Source: GCA-2746365 sp963711255 (GTDB lineage Bacteria > Pseudomonadota > Gammaproteobacteria > SZUA-229). Taken from it: a DNA stretch of 64,000 nucleotides. The notes beneath the pieces were generated by a model. The model ran no database searches. It was not told the origin of the DNA and was given only the letters and a program-made list of their open reading frames with translations. The position numbers were made by a program, and so were the translations under genes. The stretch is from NCBI GenBank assembly GCA_963711255.1, contig CAVQDO010000032.1:10668-74667 (forward strand), read 5' to 3'. Shown piece after piece: positions 9,099 through 17,995 of the stretch (position 1 is its first letter; each line of letters starts with the position of its first letter).

Positions 9099-10499
9099 AT
9101 GACGAAAAAAATTGCCTTATTTGGCGGCCCTCTGGCAGCAATACTCATGTATTACGCATTGATGTATTCATCACTTGCCGGTCAAATAGAAGGCATTAGC
9201 GCACTTGCCATCACAGCCGCCGTTGCCACGCTTTGTGTTATCTGGTGGATTTTTGAACCGGTTCCCATACCCGTTACCTCATTACTGCCACTGGCGGTAT
9301 TTCAGTTAACTGGTGTATTAACTTCAAGCCAGGTCGGCCAGTCTTACGGCAGCCCCTTAATACTATTGCTGCTTGGCGGTTTTATCCTGTCCAAAGCAAT
9401 GGAAAGAAGCGGCGCTCACCTGCGACTGGCATTGTTTATGGTCAACCTGTTTGGCAATGCCAGCAGCAAACACCTGGTACTGGGCTTTATGGTCACCGCC
9501 GCACTCTTAAGTATGTGGATTTCGAACACAGCAACGACCCTGATGCTATTACCGGTCGGGATTGCAGTGGCCAGCCAGGCAAAAGATAAATCGTTGCCGA
9601 TTCCCCTGATGCTGGGTATTGCTTATGCCGCCAGTATCGGTGGCATTGGTACCCCAATTGGCACACCGCCCAACCTGGTTTTCATGCAGGTATACGAACA
9701 GCAGTTCAAGCAGAATATCGGTTTTACCCAATGGATGAGCTGGGGCATACCGGTAGTTTGCCTGATGATCCCGGTGACCTGGTTATGGCTGACCAGAAAA
9801 CTTACCTACAGCGGCGGTTTTGATATGCCTGCTGTCGGCAAATGGAGTACCACAGAAAAACGGGTAATGCTGATTTTTGCATTGACCGCCTTCGCATGGA
9901 TTACCCGCAAAGAACCCTTTGGCGGCTGGAGCAGCTGGCTGGGCCTGGAAACAGCCAACGATGCTTCGGTAGCACTGATTGCTGTCATATTAATGTTTAT
10001 CGTACCCGCAGGCGAAGACACTCACAAAGGTGAAAAACTGCTTAACTGGGAAACCGCGGCAACCATTCCCTGGGGAATACTCTTATTATTTGGCGGCGGC
10101 ATCACCTTAGCCAAAGCTTTTGGGGTATCCGGTTTAAGTGGCGCCGTTGCTGAAAACCTGTCCGAACTGTCGACGCTACCCGTAATCGTGATGATTTTTG
10201 CGATTTGCCTGGGGGTAACCTTTTTAACCGAAACCACCAGTAACACCGCCAGTACGGTTCTGTTAATGCCGGTACTGGCTGCTACTGCAATGGGCTCCGG
10301 CATTGACCCTATGTTGTTGATGATACCTGCCACCATTAGCGCCAGTTGTGCCTTCATGATGCCGGTTGCTACCGCACCCAATAGTATTGTTTACGCCAGT
10401 GGATTTTTTAGTACAAAAATAATGGCTCGCGAGGGTATCGTTTTAAATCTTTGCGGGGCCGTCATTATCACTGCATTATGCTATTTAATTTTAGTGTAA
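9099..10499 (+). CDS. SLC13/DASS family sodium-coupled anion (dicarboxylate) carrier
   Basis: This is an inner-membrane carrier of 466 residues with many hydrophobic helices. It has the two Ser-Asn-Thr motifs that bind substrate and sodium in the VcINDY family: WISNTATTLMLLPVG in the first half and TTSNTASTVLLMPV in the second. The loop IGGIGTPIGTPPNLVF (about 180-195) and the segment PVATAPNSIVYASG near the C-terminus are also family marks. Known members take up succinate, malate, citrate or sulfate, and the substrate here cannot be read from the sequence. It is the last of three closely spaced plus-strand genes. Confidence 0.9.
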   Translation: MTKKIALFGGPLAAILMYYALMYSSLAGQIEGISALAITAAVATLCVIWWIFEPVPIPVTSLLPLAVFQLTGVLTSSQVGQSYGSPLILLLLGGFILSKAMERSGAHLRLALFMVNLFGNASSKHLVLGFMVTAALLSMWISNTATTLMLLPVGIAVASQAKDKSLPIPLMLGIAYAASIGGIGTPIGTPPNLVFMQVYEQQFKQNIGFTQWMSWGIPVVCLMIPVTWLWLTRKLTYSGGFDMPAVGKWSTTEKRVMLIFALTAFAWITRKEPFGGWSSWLGLETANDASVALIAVILMFIVPAGEDTHKGEKLLNWETAATIPWGILLLFGGGITLAKAFGVSGLSGAVAENLSELSTLPVIVMIFAICLGVTFLTETTSNTASTVLLMPVLAATAMGSGIDPMLLMIPATISASCAFMMPVATAPNSIVYASGFFSTKIMAREGIVLNLCGAVIITALCYLILV

Positions 10500-10608
10500 A
10501 ATCCACTACTCAGGCTTAACCGGCCTGGATAAACCTTCTGTTTTATAAGTTAAAAACCTTAAACTTATAATGTTTATTTTTATAAAACTAACAACCTACT
10601 GAAAAATT

Positions 10609-11211
10609 ATGACTCAAGAATTATTAGACGCTGCGATCAAACTTTATGATGCCGCAAACGGTGAAGACCCCAATATTGAAACCAGTGATGGCAAAGACTG
10701 GCCGAAAGAATTGCTGTACTCACAACGTATGGCCGATATGGTAGAGCGTTACATCCCGGACGCAGACAACGCAGTCAAACTTGCCTGCCGCGCACAGCAT
10801 ATTCAGCGCTGGAAATCGCCGCGCAGTGACTACAGCATGGATCGCAAGGGCTACCACCAATGGCGCACCAACCTGTATAAGTTTCACGCAGATACCGCTG
10901 GTGATTTGCTGGCGACCGCAGGTTACGATGCAGAATTTATCGAACGGGTAAAGACTGCTGTTGGAAAAAAGTCAATCAAGACTAACCCGGATACCCAGAT
11001 GCTTGAAGATGTAGCCTCGCTGGTATTTATCGAGCATTACATGCTGGATTTTGCTAACAAGCATCCCGAGTATGATGAAGAAAAATGGATCAAGATCATT
11101 CGCAGAACCTGGAATAAAATGTCTGACCAGGCACACCAGTTTGCGCTTGGCGGCAAAATCAAATTGCCAGAACCGCTGATTCCAATAATAACTAAAGCTA
11201 TTTCTGACTAA
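10609..11211 (+). CDS. DUF4202 family protein
   Basis: The 200-residue soluble protein matches my memory of DUF4202, a family of unknown biochemical role. Visible marks are the opening LLDAAIKLYDAANGEDPN, the His-containing segment CRAQHIQRWKSPRSDY (about 60-76) with GYHQWR just after, and the late segment SLVFIEHYMLDFA. The conserved His residues and the all-helical look suggest an HD-like fold, which is inference. The 109-base spacer before it is AT-rich and has a near-perfect TTATAAGTT/AACTTATAA inverted repeat at about 10543-10571. Confidence 0.85.
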   Translation: MTQELLDAAIKLYDAANGEDPNIETSDGKDWPKELLYSQRMADMVERYIPDADNAVKLACRAQHIQRWKSPRSDYSMDRKGYHQWRTNLYKFHADTAGDLLATAGYDAEFIERVKTAVGKKSIKTNPDTQMLEDVASLVFIEHYMLDFANKHPEYDEEKWIKIIRRTWNKMSDQAHQFALGGKIKLPEPLIPIITKAISD

Positions 11212-11301
11212 CTATCCGAAACCGGTGTTATTCAGCCAGCTTTTGACACAGGTCAAAAGCTGGCAATCCGCACTTCATACAATAGGAGGTGGAGGTGCGC
11301 T

Positions 11302-11496
11302 ATGTCATTACTTACCCTGACTGTTGTTCTGGCCCTGGTAGCAACCATTGTCACCCTTATCTGGGGTTTAGGTTCAATGGTCGCTGGCGGGAAATATGAT
11401 GAAACACACAGCGAAAAACTGATGTTTACGCGGATTGGCATACAGGCATTTGCCTTTATTATGCTTATGCTGGCGCTGTATCTGACTGTCGTCTAG
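11302..11496 (+). CDS. Twin-transmembrane HIG1-like small protein
   Basis: The 64-residue protein has two hydrophobic helices (about 2-27 and 44-63) joined by a short polar loop GGKYDETHSEKLMFTRIGIQ. Small inner-membrane proteins with this layout and an R-x-x-x-Q segment resemble the hypoxia-induced HIG1 family, whose eukaryotic members associate with cytochrome oxidase. That link is inference. A strong AGGAGGTGGAGG ribosome-binding tract ends about 7 bases before the ATG, which makes this start secure. Confidence 0.78.
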   Translation: MSLLTLTVVLALVATIVTLIWGLGSMVAGGKYDETHSEKLMFTRIGIQAFAFIMLMLALYLTVV

Positions 11497-11750
11497 TGAC
11501 GCGAGTAACTGGACGCGTTGGCGCCTGGTGCCTGCTGGTACCGGGCGTGTCGTGCTCGACTCTCAATCGTTAACTCTAGAATCCGCACTTGCTCCGGTAA
11601 GTGACTGTCCTTGTCGTATCAAACATGCCATTAACAGCTATTTCTGCACTATTTAGTAAAGAATTCCATTTCAATTGCCGATAAACCTGATGATAATTTC
11701 TTAAAGATAATAATTACCCTAATTATTCATTAACAGGCAGTGACATAACC
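11497..11750. other. Intergenic region with strong hairpin
   Basis: This 254-base spacer contains a 10-bp hairpin with two G-T pairs, arms at 11523-11532 and 11537-11546 around the loop TGCT. There is no T-tract after it on either strand, so it is not a standard terminator. No gene is visible here. Confidence 0.35.
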
Positions 11751-12590
11751 ATGCATATAGACTCCGCTAAATTCTATAAAGAATTAGAACAGGCAGTACT
11801 AACTGACAAGCTGGTACTCCCCTCCCTACCTGACGTAGCGCTGAGAATTAGAGATGCCGTGGAGTCGGAAACGTCTTCCGCAGAACAGATTGCAGAAACC
11901 ATCAGTCAGGACAGTTCCTTATCCGTGCGACTGATAAAAGTCGTTAACAGCCCGTTATATCGAACAAGAAACCCTATTAATGATTTACAGATGGCTGTCG
12001 CACGTCTCGGTATACGTATGGTTAGAGACCTGATTATGAGCCTGGCAATGAAACAGATGTTTCAGGCCACCTCGGTAGCGCTGGATGAAAGCTTCAGGTC
12101 GGCCTGGAATACATCTGTTGATGTCGCGGCTATTTGCCAGATGATGGCAGCTACCGTTCCCGGTGTAAAAAAAGAAGAAGCCATGCTGGCTGGATTAATT
12201 CACAATATTGGCTGCTTACCGATACTGCAACTTGCAGAAAACAGCGAAGAGCTTTTCAATGACACTGAAAAATTAAACACGCTTATCTGGGATTTACAGG
12301 GCCTGGTCGGTGCGCTGATCTTGAAAAGCTGGAATTTTTCCAGCAGCCTGATTGAAGTTGTATCTGAATGTCACAACTTCGAATACAGCAGTGATGCAGA
12401 CGCGACTATGCTGTATCTTGTCCAGGTAAGTTTATTGCAGGGTGGTTTTATACCCGCAGATAAAATGCCTGTCGATTTATCGAAGGTACCTGCATTTCAA
12501 AAACTCGGCATAGAAACCGAAATGGATGAAATCCAGATCACAGAAAATGAGCTAATGCTGGAAGAAAGCAAACAGTCACTAATGTTCTAA
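11751..12590 (+). CDS. HDOD domain protein
   Basis: The 279-residue cytoplasmic protein is a stand-alone HDOD domain (about residues 15-215). The domain signatures are LPSLPDVALRIRD, SQDSSLSVRLIKVVNSPLYR and ARLGIRMVRDLIMSLAM, with AGLIHNIGCLPILQL later on. HDOD proteins are HD-related but usually lack the metal-binding residues and act in bacterial signalling and growth-phase control. The HN pair in IHNIG in place of the catalytic HD fits that picture. The C-terminal tail of about 60 residues is acidic. It converges on the phosphodiesterase gene. Confidence 0.92.
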   Translation: MHIDSAKFYKELEQAVLTDKLVLPSLPDVALRIRDAVESETSSAEQIAETISQDSSLSVRLIKVVNSPLYRTRNPINDLQMAVARLGIRMVRDLIMSLAMKQMFQATSVALDESFRSAWNTSVDVAAICQMMAATVPGVKKEEAMLAGLIHNIGCLPILQLAENSEELFNDTEKLNTLIWDLQGLVGALILKSWNFSSSLIEVVSECHNFEYSSDADATMLYLVQVSLLQGGFIPADKMPVDLSKVPAFQKLGIETEMDEIQITENELMLEESKQSLMF

Positions 12591-12678
12591 CAGCCAGAAA
12601 AGTCTGACCCCGATTGGATAAAATAGCCGGTTGCAATGACAGGACTTGTTCCGCAGCCACTGCTCTCATGATATTCAG

Positions 12679-13410
12679 TTATAAAAATCCGCGGTTGAAC
12701 AAACGAGGCTGGGCATAGTGCTCAAGGACTCGCTCTGGATAATTGGTAAAAACACCATCAACACCAAGCTGGTACATTCGCTCAATGTCTTTTTCTTCAT
12801 CAACAGAATAAACAAAAACCTTAAAACCCCTGTGATGGGCATCTTTTACGAAATCCCGGTTTACAGAATCCAGTGACGGATGTACTGAATAGGCAGCTAG
12901 AGCTTCTGCAAATGTTGCACCGTCTGTCGGCAGCTGCCGCATCAAAGCACCCAGTTTTATCTGGGGCAGTTGCTGTTTGAAAATTAGCAGCTCACTGTAA
13001 TCAAAAGATGAAACCAGGAATAACCGGCTATCCCAGCCCTGCCCGATCAATTTAGATAGCAGATCAGCGACAGGAACCGCTGTATTCTCGCCTTTGAGTT
13101 CAATATTGATACCTATCTGTGAATCGACAAGCTGACACACCTCGTCCAGTGTTGGTATCTGCTGACCGCCACCCGCATCCAGTGAACGTAAATAGTCAAA
13201 AGACTGCTTGCAGATATAACCGCTACCATTAGTCGTCCGCTCCAGTCTATCATCATGAAAAACCATTAAATGAGCATCGACATAATAAACATCCACTTCG
13301 ATACATGGCGCACCCAGCGCCATTGCTTTACGTACAGAATTCAGTGTATTTTCTGCCTCATGCCCCATCGCACCGCGGTGCCCAATGCAGAATAATTCAG
13401 GTTTTTCCAT
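12679..13410 (-). CDS. Glycerophosphodiester phosphodiesterase, cytoplasmic UgpQ type
   Basis: The 243-residue enzyme belongs to the GDPD family, which hydrolyses glycerophosphodiesters to glycerol-3-phosphate and an alcohol. The catalytic start GHRGAMGHEAENT (about 8-20) supplies the His-Arg and the first Glu. EVDVYYVDAHLMVFHDD supplies the metal-binding Glu-x-Asp and the second His, and GINIELKGEN the later Glu. The end GVDGVFTNYPERVL is also typical. There is no signal peptide, so a cytoplasmic UgpQ-like role is more likely than periplasmic GlpQ. The YeeN-like gene lies 35 bases upstream in the same direction. Confidence 0.93.
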   Translation of the reverse strand: MEKPELFCIGHRGAMGHEAENTLNSVRKAMALGAPCIEVDVYYVDAHLMVFHDDRLERTTNGSGYICKQSFDYLRSLDAGGGQQIPTLDEVCQLVDSQIGINIELKGENTAVPVADLLSKLIGQGWDSRLFLVSSFDYSELLIFKQQLPQIKLGALMRQLPTDGATFAEALAAYSVHPSLDSVNRDFVKDAHHRGFKVFVYSVDEEKDIERMYQLGVDGVFTNYPERVLEHYAQPRLFNRGFL

Positions 13411-13445
13411 GTCCGCTATGATGCCCCTGAAAAGTTATCGGTCAA

Positions 13446-14159
13446 TTATATTTCAGCGTTGTGATATATATTTTGAACATCATCCAGATCGTTTAGCATA
13501 TCGATAAATTTATCAAACATTTCCCTGTCATCGGCAGCAACAGGTGTCGTACTTTTCGGTAAAAACTGGATTTCATCAACATCAAAATCGATATCATCAA
13601 AACTTTCAATTAATGCCTGCCTGGCTTTAAAAAATTCAGTATTAGGTGCAAATACAGTTACGATACCGTTATCTTCCTCAATATCGGTAACATCAACATC
13701 AGCGATCATCAGGGCTTCGAGTACGGCTTCTTCATCGCCCTTGAAGACCAGGATACTGGAATGGTCGAACATATGGCTAACTGAGCCTTCAGTACCGATC
13801 TTGCATTTTGTTTTGGTGAAGCACTGCCTGACATCGCCAAAAGTCCGGTTCGGATTGTCTGTCAGGCAATCAACGATAACCATACATCCGCCCGGGCCAT
13901 AACCCTCGTAACGGGCAACCGAGAAATCCTCACCGCCACCGCCCTGTGCCTTTTTAATTGCCTTTTCGATAACGTGCGTTGGAACCTGGTCTTTTTTAGC
14001 TCGCTCGATCAGGCCGCGAAGGGCAAGGTTACTGTCAGGGTCAGAACCGCCTTCTTTTGCGCAAACATAGATAACACGGCCATATTTACTATAAACCTTT
14101 GCTTTGGCATCAGAGGTTTTTGCCATTGATTCTTTACGGTTTTGATAGGCTCTGCCCAT
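13446..14159 (-). CDS. YebC/PmpR family protein, YeeN subgroup
   Basis: The 237-residue protein belongs to the YebC/TACO1 family. The opening MGRAYQNRKESMAK with KYGRVIYVCAKEGGSDPD matches the YeeN-type paralogue rather than canonical YebC, which usually begins MAGHSKW. Other family marks are HVIEKAIKKAQGGG, RYEGYGPGGCMVIVD, NRTFGDVRQCFTK and the C-terminal VQNIYHN. Family members have been described as transcription regulators and as translation factors that help at proline stretches, so its exact role is open. It probably shares a transcript with the phosphodiesterase. Confidence 0.92.
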   Translation of the reverse strand: MGRAYQNRKESMAKTSDAKAKVYSKYGRVIYVCAKEGGSDPDSNLALRGLIERAKKDQVPTHVIEKAIKKAQGGGGEDFSVARYEGYGPGGCMVIVDCLTDNPNRTFGDVRQCFTKTKCKIGTEGSVSHMFDHSSILVFKGDEEAVLEALMIADVDVTDIEEDNGIVTVFAPNTEFFKARQALIESFDDIDFDVDEIQFLPKSTTPVAADDREMFDKFIDMLNDLDDVQNIYHNAEI

Positions 14160-14459
14160 TAGGCTATTGCTCCATTGGCTTAAATTAATGATGTAAATTC
14201 TACAGCTTCGTATTTGTATAGGGAAGTTTTCATTGCGAACCAGTCATTATTCACCACGCCATTACATTCGCGCAGAACACATACTTCATCAAACACCTGG
14301 TTGTCGTGTAAATTTACAAAGAGTAGAGGTGGATGACATTCAAAACTGTTCAGTTGATGATTTATTAAAACTTACCGACTCAGTTATATATGAGAAAAAA
14401 CATCTATCCAGGCATCAGGCAAAACTGCATTCGGTTTAAACACAACTATCTGCTTCAGC
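14160..14459. other. Intergenic region without supported gene
   Basis: About 300 bases separate the YeeN-like gene from the end of the hybrid kinase. Both neighbours are on the minus strand. A 68-codon open frame on the plus strand (14233-14439) has no recognisable family, no clear ribosome-binding site and a composition unlike the neighbours, so I do not call it. No terminator or RNA is obvious. Confidence 0.4.
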
Positions 14460-16886
14460 TCAACTATCCAACGCTTCCCTTACACGCTTTAGTAATTCTT
14501 CAGAGCTGTATGGTTTATTCAGTAAAGGTTCATGCAGTTGATCATAACCAGCATCCAGGTTTCGATCATCACTGTAGCCGCTAACAATCTGAATTTTTAT
14601 TTCAGGATATTTCTCAGATACAATTTTAGCCAGCTGATAGCCATCCATTTTAGGCATAATTACATCGGTAAATAATAAATCAACCCGCTTTGACTCAAGA
14701 ATATCCAGTGCTTCACTACCGCTATTTGCTTTGATAACAGTATAACCATTATTACTTAATATCTGGCCAGAGAGATCGAGCAGAGCCTCTTCATCATCGA
14801 CCAGTAAAATAGTCTCGCTACCTGTAGCCTCTGATAGAATATCTTGAGCTGATTCCTGGCTATCCTCAAGTACGTTATCCACATCATTAAAACGCGGCAG
14901 GTATATTGTTATAGTTGTGCCGACACCAGGTTCTGAAAAAACATGAATCGCACCTCCAGATTGTTGTACAAAGCCGTATACCTGGCTCATACCCAACCCA
15001 GTACCTTTATCACCCTTGGTCGTAAAAAACGGGTCAAATATTCTGCGACAGGTTGCCTGGTCCATACCTTCACCGTTATCAGAAATCGTTAACTGCAAAT
15101 AGTCGCCAACTTCAAGGTCGATATGATGCTGACCATAAACATCAACATTTGCCATTTGCGTAGTTAATGTCAGCCTGCCTCCGTCTGGCATCGCATGCAT
15201 GGCATTAATACTAATATTGAGTATGGCATCACGTAACTGGCTTTGATCAATGAAAACAGGCCAGGCTCCCTCTGCAAGCTTAAGTATTAACTCGACACGG
15301 GCGGTGAGTGTTTTTTCCAGCATATGCTGCTCAGATAATATTAGCTGGTTAACATCAGTAACCATCGCCTCAGGCGTTTCCTTACGCGCAAAAGCCAGTA
15401 ACTTGGCGGTGAGTTTTCTGGCACGTTCACCGGCCACATGAATCTGCTCCGCATAACGTTGAGCTTTTGATTGATCACCAAGCAAGGTCTTCAGTAATTC
15501 AGAGTACCCCAGTATTACACCCAGCAGATTATTAAAATCGTGGGCTATACCACCTGTCAGTTTACCCAGTGCATCCATTTTCTGACTTTGCTGCAATTGT
15601 TCGTCTTTCAGTTTTCGCTCTGTAATATCATTAAAAACCAGAACAATACCGCGAATTTCCCCAGAACTATCACGGATAGGTGCAGCCGAATCTGAAATAT
15701 AATACTCCTTGCCACTTTTGGAAATAAGTACACTCTCTTCACTAATATGTACAATATTTCCCGTATTAATAACCTTATCAAAAGGGCCTTCTATTCGTTT
15801 TCGTGTAATAGCATCAAGTAGAATAAATACCTGTTTTACTGACTTGCCTTCGGCCTTCTCAAATGTCCAGCCTGTTAACTGCTCGGCTACAGGATTCATT
15901 CTGACTATCCTGTTATGTGAATCCGTAGTTATAACAGCATCGCCAATACTGTTTAAGGTCAAAGAAATATGTTCTTCCTTCTGGCTTAACTCAGTATGGT
16001 ATTTATCCAGTGAATCGTACACAGATTGTAATTCCCTTACCTGAAAAAAATTGTGGTAACCATCATCGTTGGCAACGCCTTTTTGGGTTCTTAAACGATT
16101 AATGTAATCATCAACTTCCTTGATTGGCAAACCAAAAACAAAAATAAGCGTAAGAAACAGAATGATTATCGGAATAACGATAATTAACAATAATTCAAAA
16201 ACAGAATCGCGCATCTGTTTTTCAAGAACCAGAATACCGACATCCTTATGCAGCCTGTAAGTGAAACCGTCGGCCTTCAGGGTATCCATAGTATGGATCG
16301 TATCGTCCGCCTTCAAATGCAAGGTATTTAACTCTATATTTTGAAATGAACTTAGTGATTTAAGCAAAGGCAGTAGTTGCATGCGAGTACTGAGGTAACC
16401 AATTATCTCAGCATTTAAGTCACCACCGTAAACAGGTGTAATATAAATGATGTCGCTATCATTAATTACGCGAAAACTAAAATCATTAATATCATTGACC
16501 TTTATTTTCAATGGCAAGGTATTGTCATCTAATTCAGCAAGCGCGTTACCAGAAATATCATAAACCATAAGTTCCTGGGTAAATCGTTGCAGATCAAATG
16601 CAAAGTTTTTAAAGCGAACGTTATACCAGTAAGCAAATATTTCCGGGTTGTTAATTTGCTGCCTTACTTCCTGCCAGTGACTTAACATATCAGTCGACTG
16701 CCGGATGTTTTTTAACGTAATGGATATAGCATGTTCCAGCTCATTGATAGACAGGCTTTTCTGGGAAGCTTCTATTTGCAAGCGGGAACTTTCAAGCTTC
16801 GTTATGATTTTATAAGAAAATACTGAAACCAGTATAGCTACAAATAATGCAATAAAAAAAGCATATTGTTTAACACTCAGCAACAA
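14460..16886 (-). CDS. Membrane-bound hybrid sensor histidine kinase (PAS-HisKA-HATPase-REC)
   Basis: The 808-residue protein has a membrane helix near residues 7-28, a periplasmic sensor region of about 200 residues, a second helix near 225-250, a PAS domain (about 305-415), HisKA with the phospho-His in GGIAHDFNNLLG (about 445), a HATPase domain with N box ISINAMHAM and G box GTGLGMSQVYGF, and a C-terminal receiver (about 690-805) with the acceptor Asp in LLFTDVIMPKMDGY. It starts 3 bases after the stop of the alpha/beta hydrolase, so the two form an operon. Its PAS and kinase parts are clearly paralogous to the kinase at 19333. The signal sensed is unknown. Confidence 0.93.
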   Translation of the reverse strand: MLLSVKQYAFFIALFVAILVSVFSYKIITKLESSRLQIEASQKSLSINELEHAISITLKNIRQSTDMLSHWQEVRQQINNPEIFAYWYNVRFKNFAFDLQRFTQELMVYDISGNALAELDDNTLPLKIKVNDINDFSFRVINDSDIIYITPVYGGDLNAEIIGYLSTRMQLLPLLKSLSSFQNIELNTLHLKADDTIHTMDTLKADGFTYRLHKDVGILVLEKQMRDSVFELLLIIVIPIIILFLTLIFVFGLPIKEVDDYINRLRTQKGVANDDGYHNFFQVRELQSVYDSLDKYHTELSQKEEHISLTLNSIGDAVITTDSHNRIVRMNPVAEQLTGWTFEKAEGKSVKQVFILLDAITRKRIEGPFDKVINTGNIVHISEESVLISKSGKEYYISDSAAPIRDSSGEIRGIVLVFNDITERKLKDEQLQQSQKMDALGKLTGGIAHDFNNLLGVILGYSELLKTLLGDQSKAQRYAEQIHVAGERARKLTAKLLAFARKETPEAMVTDVNQLILSEQHMLEKTLTARVELILKLAEGAWPVFIDQSQLRDAILNISINAMHAMPDGGRLTLTTQMANVDVYGQHHIDLEVGDYLQLTISDNGEGMDQATCRRIFDPFFTTKGDKGTGLGMSQVYGFVQQSGGAIHVFSEPGVGTTITIYLPRFNDVDNVLEDSQESAQDILSEATGSETILLVDDEEALLDLSGQILSNNGYTVIKANSGSEALDILESKRVDLLFTDVIMPKMDGYQLAKIVSEKYPEIKIQIVSGYSDDRNLDAGYDQLHEPLLNKPYSSEELLKRVREALDS

Positions 16887-16889
16887 GAC

Positions 16890-17753
16890 TTAGCGCTCCG
16901 CATTACTGTCGAGCACATCTTCGATCGCATCTGTCAGCTCAAATTCGTGTGCCTGATCAAAAAAGTGATTAGCGCCATCAATAAATACCACGTTGTCATG
17001 CTGCTTATTTAGCTGGTTCTTCCAGTCTTCTTTCATTCGATTGTCATCGGTACCGAGAATAATTGTAATACGATCACTGTACTCTCCCACAACACTGCTT
17101 ATTTTTAGTCTGTCCCAGTTGTAGTACGAGAGAAATGATCTGGCATTGGTAGGATACGTTTTACAATAATCCAGCGAATAAGTGTCTAGCGGATTCTCTC
17201 CCTTCTCAACCGCATTAAGGGCTTTTTCCGCGAGTCCGCCCTGCTTACTCACATCGGGTCCAAAATCGTAATAAGATAAACTGATTAATATCGCATGCTG
17301 AATCTTTTCAGCATTATTCATTTCCAGGTATTTCAGTATTACCGGACCGCCTGCGCTATGCCCTATTAAAGTAACTGGTTTCTGTGTTTTTTTATTTAAC
17401 CACTCTATCCACAGCTTTAGCTCATTGGCATCCGAGTCAAGAGAATGTGTGTGTATGGCCTCACAGGATAAACTGACTTTTCTATTACTAATGCCCAATG
17501 ACAATGTGGGGCTTAGTACAGTGAACCCCAGGTCTGCCAGAGATGAAGCCAAACGCGTAACCGTTGAAAATTTATTTGTCTGAAGAAAACCATGAAGTAT
17601 CAGCACAGGACTTCCTGTATTAGTGCCCTGTAGATACTCTGCTGTTACGTCCCTGCCTGAAGCATTCTTTAACTGAACCGTCTCAGCACTACAGTTAAAT
17701 GCAAAAAAAAATAAAAACAATGTTGAAAATAAACCTGTAACAAACCTGTCCAT
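16890..17753 (-). CDS. Exported alpha/beta hydrolase
   Basis: The 287-residue protein begins with a signal peptide (hydrophobic residues about 7-20, likely cleavage after NCSA). The alpha/beta hydrolase fold shows the oxyanion strand VLILHGFLQ (about 51-59), the nucleophile elbow GHSAGG (about residue 133), an acid in ILGTDDNRMK and the catalytic His in DGANHFF near 264. The substrate is unknown. A periplasmic location next to a membrane kinase in the same transcript raises the possibility that the hydrolase product or substrate is linked to what the kinase senses; this is inference. Confidence 0.85.
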   Translation of the reverse strand: MDRFVTGLFSTLFLFFFAFNCSAETVQLKNASGRDVTAEYLQGTNTGSPVLILHGFLQTNKFSTVTRLASSLADLGFTVLSPTLSLGISNRKVSLSCEAIHTHSLDSDANELKLWIEWLNKKTQKPVTLIGHSAGGPVILKYLEMNNAEKIQHAILISLSYYDFGPDVSKQGGLAEKALNAVEKGENPLDTYSLDYCKTYPTNARSFLSYYNWDRLKISSVVGEYSDRITIILGTDDNRMKEDWKNQLNKQHDNVVFIDGANHFFDQAHEFELTDAIEDVLDSNAER

Positions 17754-17995
17754 ATGTAACCCTGAGATTTAGTAGCAATAACGCTTATTTGAGGATGAGC
17801 CGACGAGCAACTAATTGGCAAATATTAACATAAACCAGCATTTGTAATCTTTAGAACTTTTGTAATCTGCAGGCTCATACTACTACAGTAAGTCGCGAGC
17901 ACTTTTTGATATTTATAAATGATCCCGAAAGGATGAGTAAAGCATTTAATCTTAAGCAAAACCAGTCGCTGAGTAACAGCGAACAGGCAAATATA

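Noticed and set aside
14233..14439. 68-codon frame on the plus strand between two minus-strand genes
   Set aside because: No family resemblance, no ribosome-binding site, and composition unlike neighbouring genes.
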